From assembly GCF_900177645.1 (NCBI RefSeq), contig NZ_FXAO01000004.1, positions 281,453 through 345,452 on the forward strand: a stretch of 64,000 nt of DNA. The letters run 5' to 3'. This DNA comes from Arenibacter troitsensis. Lineage in GTDB: Bacteria > Bacteroidota > Bacteroidia > Flavobacteriales > Flavobacteriaceae. A model generated the notes under the pieces. It made no database searches, was not told the origin of the DNA, and saw only the letters and a program-made list of their open reading frames with translations. Below are positions 24,593-33,930 of the stretch, piece after piece (the first letter of the stretch is position 1; every line of letters starts with the position of its first letter). The translations under genes and the position numbers were made by a program.

Positions 24593-24964
24593 ATGGAACT
24601 AGGAGCATTTTCGATTAGTTTGGCCGTAAAGGATTTAAACCTGTCCAAAGAATTTTATGAAAAATTGGGGTTTACCGTGTTTGCTGGAGACCTAAAAATG
24701 AATTATCTGATTATGAAAAATGGAAATGCCTTGGTAGGTTTGTTCCAAGGCATGTTCCCTAAGAACATCCTTACCTTTAATCCGGGCTGGGACGAGAATG
24801 CCAACACCCTGAAAAATTTTGATGACGTGAGAAAAATTCAGGCACATCTAAAAAGTAACCAACTAAAATTGGAGCAGGAGGCAGATGAAAAAACTACGGG
24901 ACCGGCAAGTATTATGCTCACCGATCCGGATGGTAACCAGATTTTAATAGATCAACATGTTTAA
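24593..24964 (+). CDS. VOC-superfamily (glyoxalase/bleomycin-resistance-like) protein
   Basis: A 123-residue protein with two beta-alpha-beta-beta-beta modules: [30 protein letters not shown] and the closing [20 protein letters not shown], both textbook VOC segments. Family members are metal-dependent dioxygenases, isomerases or resistance proteins. Conserved metal ligands are not obvious at the usual places (the first strand has S where many have H), so catalysis is uncertain. It is followed in the same direction by a serine hydrolase gene 58 bases on. Confidence 0.85.
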   Translation: MELGAFSISLAVKDLNLSKEFYEKLGFTVFAGDLKMNYLIMKNGNALVGLFQGMFPKNILTFNPGWDENANTLKNFDDVRKIQAHLKSNQLKLEQEADEKTTGPASIMLTDPDGNQILIDQHV

Positions 24965-25022
24965 TTTGCAAATTGGTCGGTTGGAAATGTTCCTTGTTTT
25001 AATCCTAAGGAATACCTAACAG

Positions 25023-26123
25023 ATGAAAAAATATTTTATTTTAATCCTACTCCTATATGCCATTGGTGGATGTACAAATGAAAAAGTCGCCTATAACGGT
25101 CAAAAAGATTATAGCCAACATATCACGGAACTCCAGGCCAAATATATTTTTGCGGAAACCAAAGAATTCCCCAATAACACCCAGTTGGCCGTTGCCATTT
25201 TACACAATGGAACCACCAACTTCTATGGAATAAAACGTGAGAACGATACTATTTCTAATATTGACAACCATGACAGTGTTTTTGAAATTGGCTCTATCTC
25301 CAAAGTATTTACCGCTACCCTTTTGGCGGATATGGTAGTAAACCAACAACTAGGCCTGGATGACAATATCAACGATTATTTGGATTGGCCGCTTAAAGAC
25401 AATGTTAAAATCACCTTTAAGCAGTTGTCCAACCATTGCTCAGGACTGCCAAGACTACCCACCAACCTGCACCTAGATTCTGTAGACCTAAAGAACCCTT
25501 ACAAAGATTATGACGAACAAAAATTAAAACAATATGTAACCCAGGACCTGCAACTAAACCAAAATCCTGGGGAAAAATCCGAATATTCCAACCTAGGAGT
25601 AGGATTGTTGGGTTTTATGTTAAGCAAAATAGATAGCACAACCTATGAAAACCTACTCCAATCCAAAATTTGCACAAAATACAAACTGGTCCGCACTACA
25701 ACGGATAGAGACCAAATTAGGTCCCAATTGATCAGGGGACTTGATGAAAATGGAAATGAAACTCCAAACTGGGATCTGAACGTTTTGGTGGGCGCCGGCG
25801 GAATACTATCATCGGTAGCCGATCTATCAAAATTTGCCCAAGCACAATTCAATGATTCCGATAAAATATTATCATTGACAAGAAAAGCTACTTTTAGTCT
25901 GGAGCCCAATAAAGCGGAGATAGGCCTGGGCTGGGCCATTCAAAAAAACATAGGTAAAACATTGATTATGCATAGCGGTGGTACAGGAGGCTACAGGTCC
26001 AATATTGTGCTTAATATTGCGAACCAAAATGGGGTAATTATTCTTTCCAATCTATCCGCCTTTCACAAAAACCATATGAACATAGACAACCTTGGTAATC
26101 GCATATTGGAGACCCTTGATTAA
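25023..26123 (+). CDS. Beta-lactamase-family (class C-like) serine hydrolase lipoprotein
   Basis: A 366-residue penicillin-binding-protein-like hydrolase. Lipobox YAIGGC with C17 lipidated. Catalytic S91-x-x-K94 (GSISKVFTA), the second motif Y188-S-N190 (SEYSNLG), and HSGGTGGYRS near the C-terminus as the third motif. These three are complete, so it should be active. Family members range from D-aminopeptidases and esterases to AmpC enzymes; resistance cannot be claimed. Located in the periplasm or outer membrane. Confidence 0.9.
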   Translation: MKKYFILILLLYAIGGCTNEKVAYNGQKDYSQHITELQAKYIFAETKEFPNNTQLAVAILHNGTTNFYGIKRENDTISNIDNHDSVFEIGSISKVFTATLLADMVVNQQLGLDDNINDYLDWPLKDNVKITFKQLSNHCSGLPRLPTNLHLDSVDLKNPYKDYDEQKLKQYVTQDLQLNQNPGEKSEYSNLGVGLLGFMLSKIDSTTYENLLQSKICTKYKLVRTTTDRDQIRSQLIRGLDENGNETPNWDLNVLVGAGGILSSVADLSKFAQAQFNDSDKILSLTRKATFSLEPNKAEIGLGWAIQKNIGKTLIMHSGGTGGYRSNIVLNIANQNGVIILSNLSAFHKNHMNIDNLGNRILETLD

Positions 26124-26280
26124 TCCAATTCAATTGTCCAACAATAGAATATATCATAATTCATCCAGACCACTGGTAAAATAGCATTTTCCCTGCTTAA
26201 TAGTTTTGTATACTTTTAAGTCCCCGACCTCAAAAAAAGGAAAAGCTGTTAATCAATTTTTTAAGTCAAACTCAAAAATT

Positions 26281-27729
26281 ATGAAGCATTTTTTTATCCC
26301 AATACTACTATACCTGTCCTTCTACAGTACGGTCTATGCGCAAAATGAAAAGTTGAACATCATGGTCTTTATAGCCGATGATGTTAGTTGGGACGACCTT
26401 GGTTGTTACGGGAATACACAGGTTAAAACTCCCAATATTGATAAACTTGCAAAAGAGGGGTTGAAATTTGATAATTTCTATTTAACGGCAAGCTCATGTA
26501 GCCCCAGCAGAAATTCCATAATTACAGGAAGATACCCCCATAATACCGGAGCTGCCGAATTACATACCTCCCCTCCTATGGACATGGTATCCTTTCCGGA
26601 ATTATTAAGGAACAATAAGTATTATTCCGTCCTGGCCGGCAAGTTCCATATGGGGCCCTATGCCAAACGTGGATTTGATGTAATGCATGAGCAACGCATT
26701 GAAAACGGGGATGGAGGCGAGGAGAGCTGGGTCAACTCACTAAAGAAAAGACCTAAAAACAAACCCTTTTTTATGTGGTTCGCATCCTATGATGCCCACC
26801 GCGAATGGGGACCCAATAAATTTTCGGGAACACACCAACCCAGCCAATTAAAACCCCCATTCTATTTATCCGATGGAGACGAAACCAAGGCCGATTTAGC
26901 CAAATACTATGATGAAATTAAAAGATTCGACTTCTATATCGGAGAGGTGGTCCAAGAACTGAAGGCACAAAAAGAGCTGGACAATACCCTAATAATTATT
27001 ATGTCGGATAATGGACGACCCTTTCCCCACAGTAAAACAAGGGTTAACGACCGAGGTATGAAAACTCCATTTGTCATGCATTGGCCCAACGGAATAAAAA
27101 ATAAAAATGTTAGTAGTAAAAGCCTGATAAGTGCCGTGGATATTGCCCCTACACTATTAACTCTGGTAGGTATTGAAAGTCCCGCCCAATTTCAGGGCTA
27201 TAGTTTCGCCAAACTTTTAATAGACCCGGAGCTAGATTTTCGCAACCATCTTTTTGCCGAGCACAATTGGCACGATTATGAAGCACTTGAACGTATGGTC
27301 AGGAACAATAATTATATGTATATCTTAAATTCGAGACCCATGCAACCACAAAACGGGCCGGCAGATGCTGTTGGCAGTCCTTCCTTTAAGGAATTGGAAA
27401 TTTTAAAAGATCAAGGAAAACTTTCTGCCATACAGGCAGATGTGTTCATGGTGCCAAGGCCTTATGAAGAACTCTACGATTATAGTATGGATCCCCTTCA
27501 ATTACTCAATGTTGCCTCCTTGCCAGAGTACGCCGAAACCTTGAAAAGTATGAGAAAAATATTAAACCAATGGATGAAGGAAACAAGTGATAATATCCCG
27601 GAAAACCTTACCAAGGATTGGTATCTAAAAGAAGCCGGGTTAATAAAAACGGAATTTCATAATATAAGGGGAGAAATGCCGGGGGAAAGTTTAAACGCCA
27701 CAAAAAATAACGCCAAAGGTGCATTTTAG
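26281..27729 (+). CDS. Type I sulfatase (formylglycine-dependent)
   Basis: From MKHFFIPILLYLSFYSTVYAQ it has 482 residues and a signal peptide; the 25-codon extension upstream lacks these features and was dropped. Metal ligands D33-D34 in FIADDVSWDDL, the sulfatase signature C73-S-P-S-R77 followed by NSIITGRYP where C73 becomes formylglycine, and later IIIMSDNGRPFP. It hydrolyses sulfate esters, and marine flavobacteria use such enzymes on algal polysaccharides or host glycans; the substrate here is unknown. An anaerobic or FGE-type activator is needed and is not in the window. Not clearly in an operon. Confidence 0.92.
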   Translation: MKHFFIPILLYLSFYSTVYAQNEKLNIMVFIADDVSWDDLGCYGNTQVKTPNIDKLAKEGLKFDNFYLTASSCSPSRNSIITGRYPHNTGAAELHTSPPMDMVSFPELLRNNKYYSVLAGKFHMGPYAKRGFDVMHEQRIENGDGGEESWVNSLKKRPKNKPFFMWFASYDAHREWGPNKFSGTHQPSQLKPPFYLSDGDETKADLAKYYDEIKRFDFYIGEVVQELKAQKELDNTLIIIMSDNGRPFPHSKTRVNDRGMKTPFVMHWPNGIKNKNVSSKSLISAVDIAPTLLTLVGIESPAQFQGYSFAKLLIDPELDFRNHLFAEHNWHDYEALERMVRNNNYMYILNSRPMQPQNGPADAVGSPSFKELEILKDQGKLSAIQADVFMVPRPYEELYDYSMDPLQLLNVASLPEYAETLKSMRKILNQWMKETSDNIPENLTKDWYLKEAGLIKTEFHNIRGEMPGESLNATKNNAKGAF

Positions 27730-27887
27730 ACCAGATCCCTTAGCAGCGTGCTACTCCCCAAAAAAATGGAAAATAAATGTTCAAAAGTCAAATTGATAAT
27801 TCCAACTATTAGTTCCAAAGAATATATAGTAGCTTTCCCCATGCCCCAGAAGTTCCATATATTTAAAAAATAAAAATTAACTTAAAA

Positions 27888-28184
27888 ATGAGTAACAAGC
27901 AATTGACCATCACGGCCAGTATTTTGGCAAAAACCGAAAAGCGAGAATTTGTAAAGCAAGCCCTATTAAAACTTATACCTCCCACTCTGAAGGAGGAAGG
28001 CTGCCTAAATTACGATCTACACCAGGACAATGAAAACCCAGATCGCTTTTTCTTTTATGAAAATTGGGTGAGTTATGATCATTGGCAACAACACAACAAC
28101 AGCGCACATATAGCAGCTCACCGAAAGGCTACCGAAGGGGCCGTAATAGAGGTCGTTATAGGTCAATTATCCCCTGTTAGTTGA
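27888..28184 (+). CDS. Antibiotic biosynthesis monooxygenase (ABM) domain protein
   Basis: A 98-residue single ABM domain: LTITASILAKTEKREFVKQALLKLIPPTLKEEGCLNYDLHQDNENPDRFFFYENWVSYDHWQQHNNSAHI. The GCLNYDLHQ...P..FFFYE.W strings are the family signature (YgiN-like quinol monooxygenases). These form dimers and act on quinones or small aromatics, or have no known activity. Located 159 bases after the sulfatase; a stem-loop follows. Confidence 0.88.
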   Translation: MSNKQLTITASILAKTEKREFVKQALLKLIPPTLKEEGCLNYDLHQDNENPDRFFFYENWVSYDHWQQHNNSAHIAAHRKATEGAVIEVVIGQLSPVS

Positions 28185-28217
28185 ATCTTTTGCATTCAAA
28201 AATGTAGTATCTTTCAA

Positions 28218-28247
28218 AGACCATGGTAAGCCTAATTACCGTGGTCT
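28218..28247 (+). terminator. Stem-loop after the ABM gene
   Basis: AGACCATGGTAA and TTACCGTGGTCT pair with one mismatch across a 6-base loop. No T-run follows, so it may be an attenuating or boundary structure before the next gene rather than a clean terminator. Confidence 0.35.
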
Positions 28248-28265
28248 CTTAGGAACTATATAACC

Positions 28266-29372
28266 ATGAAAAAATACATTACACTTTCCCTTTGTTTCAT
28301 TTTATTGACGCTAACGAGTGCTTTGGCACAGAAGGAACCTATAAAATTGGGAGTGGTCGGACTTACCCATGGCCATGTAGGCTGGATTTTAAGTAGGGAA
28401 GCCAAGCACGATGTTATCATGGTAGGTATAGTGGAGACCGATCGGAATCTAGCGAAGCGCCTTTCGGAGAAGCACGGCTTTCCCATGGAAATGGTCTTTA
28501 ATACCATAGAGGAGATGATTACGGCCGTTAAGCCAGAGGCCGTGGCAGGTTTCGGAAACATATACGACCACCTTGCCATTGTAGAAACCTGTGCCCCTAA
28601 AGGCATCCATGTCATGGTAGAAAAACCCTTGGCCGTTAGTTTGGAACATGCCAAGAAAATGGAGGCCCTGGCCAAAAAACATAATATTCATTTACTCACC
28701 AACTATGAGACCTCTTGGTATCCTACCAATGTAAAGGCCTTTGAACTGCTGCATAAGGGCACTATAGGCGCTCTAAGAAAGGTAATAGTGAGAGACGGAC
28801 ATAAAGGACCAAAAAAAATAGGGGTAAGTGACGAATTTTTAAATTTCCTAACCGATCCCAAGCTCAATGGAGGAGGTGCCATCATGGACTTTGGCTGCTA
28901 CGGTGCCAATCTAATGACATGGATCCAACAGGGTAAAAAACCCAATTCGGTCACCGCGGTAACCCAACAATTACAGCCCGAAAACAACCCGAAAGTAGAC
29001 GATGATGCTACCATTATTCTTACCTATGACACGGCCATGGCCATACTGGAACCCTCATGGAACTGGCCCATTGGCCGTAAGGATATGGAAATCTATGGGG
29101 AAAGGGGAGCTATATATGCCGATAACAAACATGACCTGCGGCTACGTATTTCGGAAGGATACAGTGGTTATGATGAGGAAATTTTTAAACTGGGGGAAAG
29201 GGACGCCCCTTTTGACGAACCCTTTGCCCTCTTAGCTTCCGTAATTAGAGGTGAAACTATCCTAGAAAGGTACGACCCATATTCTTTGGAAAACAATATG
29301 ATTAGCATGGAAATTCTGGACGCAGCCGTAAAGAGTTCAAAAACAGGACGTACTATTAAGATAAAAGACTAG
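28266..29372 (+). CDS. Gfo/Idh/MocA-family oxidoreductase with signal peptide
   Basis: A 368-residue NAD(P)-dependent oxidoreductase. Signal peptide 1-21 (SALAQ), then the nucleotide-binding Rossmann segment KLGVVGLTHGHVGWIL, and E119-K120-P121 in MVEKPLAVS, whose lysine is the conserved catalytic residue of the family, followed by the C-terminal alpha/beta domain (GGGAIMDFGCYGANLM). The exported type is common in Bacteroidota and may act on sugars in the periplasm with a tightly held cofactor. The substrate is unknown. It ends 16 bases from a convergent gene. Confidence 0.9.
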   Translation: MKKYITLSLCFILLTLTSALAQKEPIKLGVVGLTHGHVGWILSREAKHDVIMVGIVETDRNLAKRLSEKHGFPMEMVFNTIEEMITAVKPEAVAGFGNIYDHLAIVETCAPKGIHVMVEKPLAVSLEHAKKMEALAKKHNIHLLTNYETSWYPTNVKAFELLHKGTIGALRKVIVRDGHKGPKKIGVSDEFLNFLTDPKLNGGGAIMDFGCYGANLMTWIQQGKKPNSVTAVTQQLQPENNPKVDDDATIILTYDTAMAILEPSWNWPIGRKDMEIYGERGAIYADNKHDLRLRISEGYSGYDEEIFKLGERDAPFDEPFALLASVIRGETILERYDPYSLENNMISMEILDAAVKSSKTGRTIKIKD

Positions 29373-29388
29373 AAAATGGACAAGGAAA

Positions 29389-29910
29389 CTAAGGATCTAC
29401 CCATTTATAATCATTGGGCACTGTTGCATCCAACATATCAACATTTAAAGTCTTGGCCGTAGTTGCACCCATGGCAAAGGTGGTTCCCAGGTCCAAGCCC
29501 TCATAAATGGTAAAGCTTCTGTTCCCCTTTACCCACAAGTTAACCTCATAGGTATACGATCTATTCTCCTTTAATTGTCTAAAAACGGATACATACTCTA
29601 TTTTGGGTAAGGATTTCCATCTCCCTAAACCTATAGGCCCTACCCGATATTCTTCCTTATATTTTTGATTTTCAAGATCGAAGAAAATGCTCTTTATATT
29701 GGAAAATATAATTCCCTGTGCCATACAGGCCGTAGCTATATAAAATACTCCAAAATTTCGGCTGTTGTCCTTTACGTCTGAAGGAACAATTTCGTATCCA
29801 AAAAAGAACATGGCCAGTAATATAATGGCCAAGGTATAAAAAACCGAAGCTATCAAGGTCTGCCATAATGGCCTTACTCCCTCAGAAATTATAATTTTGC
29901 TCTTACCCAT
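29389..29910 (-). CDS. Two-helix membrane protein of unknown function
   Basis: From the ATG at 29910 (MGKSKIIISEGVRP) it has 173 residues with two hydrophobic segments near positions 16-38 and 55-75 and a C-terminal soluble part ending NVDMLDATVPNDYKWVDP, a pattern of small beta-rich PH-like domains. The frame extends to 29934, but those codons lie within the terminator of atpC, so I chose the later start. I do not recognise the family. It follows atpDC in the same direction but is insulated by the terminator. Confidence 0.65.
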   Translation of the reverse strand: MGKSKIIISEGVRPLWQTLIASVFYTLAIILLAMFFFGYEIVPSDVKDNSRNFGVFYIATACMAQGIIFSNIKSIFFDLENQKYKEEYRVGPIGLGRWKSLPKIEYVSVFRQLKENRSYTYEVNLWVKGNRSFTIYEGLDLGTTFAMGATTAKTLNVDMLDATVPNDYKWVDP

Positions 29911-29925
29911 CGGCCTTAAAATAAC

Positions 29926-29952
29926 AAAAGCCATACGAAACGTACGGCTTTT
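29926..29952 (-). terminator. Hairpin terminator after atpC
   Basis: AAAAGCCATACG and CGTACGGCTTTT pair with one mismatch around an AAA loop, with T residues following on the minus strand. It closes the atpDC operon. Confidence 0.7.
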
Positions 29953-29981
29953 GCTTAATTTATGAATGGCATAATAAATTG

Positions 29982-30260
29982 TTAATCTGCCAGTACAATT
30001 ACTTTGTTGTTCTTCATTTCAACAGTACCACTACTAATTTCAAGGATAGTGTCGCCATTGGAAGCTTTGGAAAACTTGTCTCCATAAATCTCGTCCAATA
30101 CTATATAACCCTTTATCCTTACCTTTCCTTCCTGTAGTAGGGAAACGATAGGGGCGTGGTTGTTCAACATTTGAAATTCACCATCTACGCCAGGTACCGT
30201 TACTGCTGTTACCTCTCCTGCAAATAATGTTGCTTCCGGTGATACTATTTCTAGATACAT
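29982..30260 (-). CDS. atpC: F1 ATP synthase epsilon subunit
   Basis: A 92-residue epsilon subunit consisting only of the N-terminal beta-sandwich: MYLEIVSPEATLFAGEVTAVTVPGVDGEFQMLNNHAPIVSLL is unmistakable. It lacks the C-terminal helical hairpin that inhibits the enzyme in E. coli (139 residues), which is usual in Bacteroidota. It contacts the gamma subunit and the c-ring. Located 79 bases after atpD, with which it is co-transcribed. Confidence 0.95.
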   Translation of the reverse strand: MYLEIVSPEATLFAGEVTAVTVPGVDGEFQMLNNHAPIVSLLQEGKVRIKGYIVLDEIYGDKFSKASNGDTILEISSGTVEMKNNKVIVLAD

Positions 30261-30339
30261 ATATTTATCGGTATTTCGTATTCAGCAGCCAGTATTCAAT
30301 TAAATCCTGTTAATCGTTAACTGATTGCGGTCTACTCAT

Positions 30340-31866
<1,527 letters not shown>

Positions 31867-31922
31867 TTACTGTTATCTTTAAAATAAAAACAGCGCGACA
31901 TACCGCTTTGTTTTTAAGGCTG

Positions 31923-31930
31923 CAAAGATA
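31923..31930 (-). promoter_or_regulatory. Bacteroidota -7 box for atpDC (TATCTTTG)
   Basis: Minus-strand TATCTTTG fits TAnnTTTG exactly and leaves a leader of about 70 bases before atpD. The rest of the 335 bases between atpD and the SGNH gene holds only this box and the terminator at 32127-32168. Confidence 0.5.
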
Positions 31931-32126
31931 TGTTTTCCATTCTTAAAAAGAAATTGTTTTTTTAATTTTTATGGAAGAACTCAGGTATACTTTTCCCAGT
32001 TGCTAAAAAATCTTGCTTTCCACCCCTTAATTAGCTTTTTCTCCTTTCTTAGCGTTTGCTATTCAACCGGAAAAAGTTTTCAAATAATAAGCAATATTAA
32101 CTTAAACACAGAAAATTAAAATCAGT

Positions 32127-32168
32127 AATACAAATACAGCACCTTTAATAAGGTGCTGTATTTGTATT
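32127..32168 (-). terminator. Terminator after the SGNH hydrolase gene
   Basis: A perfect 19-base stem (arms at 32127-32145 and 32150-32168, core CAAATACAGCACC) with a 4-base loop, 16 bases beyond the stop codon. Ends the TonB-receptor/SGNH operon. Confidence 0.75.
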
Positions 32169-32183
32169 TAAGTTAACTATATA

Positions 32184-33911
32184 TTATTGAAGTGTTGAAG
32201 AATAATTCGTTGGATAGTCGCCTATATCCAATAAAGAACCTGATGCCTCAAAATTTGAACCATAAGTAACATCTATCGCTTTCATAAATTCATTGGCTAT
32301 CAAAGCATAACCCCTGGCTGTTGGATGAACACCATCTAAAGAAAATGCCCCACCGCGCACCAATTCGGACGTTAAGATAAAATTACCACTGGTAACTCCT
32401 CCATCTGCCAATTTTTTCATTAAGCCATTGGCGTCCACCAAGCCCAAACCTGCTTGAGTAGCCGTTGCTGCGATAGTTGTGTTAAAGGCTGTCGTTGCTG
32501 CAGCAATCTCTGCTTGTTCACTTGGCAATAAAACCCATTTATCTGCTAATGGCAAAGACACCCCTTCTACTGAAAATTGACCAGCCAACGCCTGGGATAG
32601 TCCTTGAGACATTAAAAAGGCTACCGAACTGGTATTTACCGTACCAATAATAGATGAACTAGGCAATACCAACAAATCGTCTGCAGTAGCCTGCCTTGCT
32701 TGTCCGTAAGTCAAACCAAAAAGATCGGCTACCACCGGCGCCGCTTCAACTGGCAAACCAAATGATTGCACAAACGCAGGAAACGTAGGACTCAACTTCA
32801 ATACTCCTGCAATTTGAGCTGATAAATCGATTAAAGATTCATCGTTGACCACAACCGCACTTGCCTCAGTCGTGGAAAAAGCAATTTGTCGGTCTGTTGC
32901 ATTTGGAACTCCTTGACTCTCCAAATAGGCAAATACCTGATTCAACTGACCAAACACCCCATTTAATGTAGGTATTTGATCCGAATAAGCTTGTAAACAT
33001 TCGTCATTAGGGTCTAAGGGATTATATGGTACCGTTGTAAAATGTGGAATACTTGTTACATCAGGAATATTTGCCACTACACCTTTTGCCCCACCTGCCG
33101 TTACAGCTCCGATCAAGGTTGCATAAGTTTGATTGAAACCAACTCCTGGCGCTCCATCCAATGGCGTGATGGCATTAGACCCATCCCCACCAGAAAGTGC
33201 ATACCCCAAAACATCATTAATTCCGACCCAAAGTGTGAAAAAACTTGGTGATTGTGCAAGAGCATCACCTAAAACACTAGCATTGGGTTCTGAGGCCATT
33301 CTTATAAAATAAGGATTTGCCAAGCCTAAGGAAAAGTTGGCCAAGGCTCCATAACCCGGTGCCAATAGATGGAAACTTTTTGCGCCAGGAACACCCATAT
33401 TATTAAATGGTCCGGTTGGATTATTCAATAAAAAATCTGTTGTAGAACTAGTTGCTTGTGTATTGGGATCGTTAGGGTCAATTCCAAGAACAACAGGACC
33501 AGTATTATCGGGGCATGCCGAATTGGTATCAGAATAAAAATAGAGTCTTGGAGCGAATAGATTTTTTCCGGATTGCGGATCTAAAACAGGATTCCCTCCT
33601 AATACAAGTCCTCCAGAATTATCATTCACTAATGGTTGGGAAAAATTACCACCGCCAACCAATGAAAATTTTTGCGATAATAGATTAGGAAAAGAATTTT
33701 GCTGTGATGCAATAAATAGCGCATTATCAGTGAAACCAGCCGTAAATGAATTTCCTATAGCTACATATTTGGAAAAATCAGCAGAACCAGCAGTCAATGC
33801 GGGTCTTGCCTCCTCTTCCACAATAGGGTTCAAATCAACATCTTCCGGATCGTTACAATTTGTAAAAAAAACCAGTGAAGATGCTAAGAATATATATTTT
33901 AAATTTTTCAT
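32184..33911 (-). CDS. SGNH/GDSL-family hydrolase lipoprotein
   Basis: A 575-residue lipoprotein (lipobox FFTNC, C19). The GDSL block I is KYVAIGNSFTAGF with the nucleophile S55, and block V is DGVHPTARGYALIANEF containing the catalytic Asp and His. The 400-residue insert between them includes the Gly/Asn turn with G-x-N-D (WVGINDVLGYAL), which supplies the oxyanion hole. It acts as an esterase or lipase at the cell surface or periplasm. It is 19 bases after a TonB-dependent receptor in the same operon, so the receptor may import its product or its substrate. The substrate is unknown. Confidence 0.88.
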   Translation of the reverse strand: MKNLKYIFLASSLVFFTNCNDPEDVDLNPIVEEEARPALTAGSADFSKYVAIGNSFTAGFTDNALFIASQQNSFPNLLSQKFSLVGGGNFSQPLVNDNSGGLVLGGNPVLDPQSGKNLFAPRLYFYSDTNSACPDNTGPVVLGIDPNDPNTQATSSTTDFLLNNPTGPFNNMGVPGAKSFHLLAPGYGALANFSLGLANPYFIRMASEPNASVLGDALAQSPSFFTLWVGINDVLGYALSGGDGSNAITPLDGAPGVGFNQTYATLIGAVTAGGAKGVVANIPDVTSIPHFTTVPYNPLDPNDECLQAYSDQIPTLNGVFGQLNQVFAYLESQGVPNATDRQIAFSTTEASAVVVNDESLIDLSAQIAGVLKLSPTFPAFVQSFGLPVEAAPVVADLFGLTYGQARQATADDLLVLPSSSIIGTVNTSSVAFLMSQGLSQALAGQFSVEGVSLPLADKWVLLPSEQAEIAAATTAFNTTIAATATQAGLGLVDANGLMKKLADGGVTSGNFILTSELVRGGAFSLDGVHPTARGYALIANEFMKAIDVTYGSNFEASGSLLDIGDYPTNYSSTLQ

Positions 33912-33930
33912 GTCAAATTATGATTTGATA

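Noticed and set aside
26206-26280. Upstream extension of the sulfatase
   Set aside because: It would bury the clean signal peptide starting at 26281.
29911-29934. Earlier start of the two-helix membrane protein
   Set aside because: These codons overlap the atpC terminator stem.
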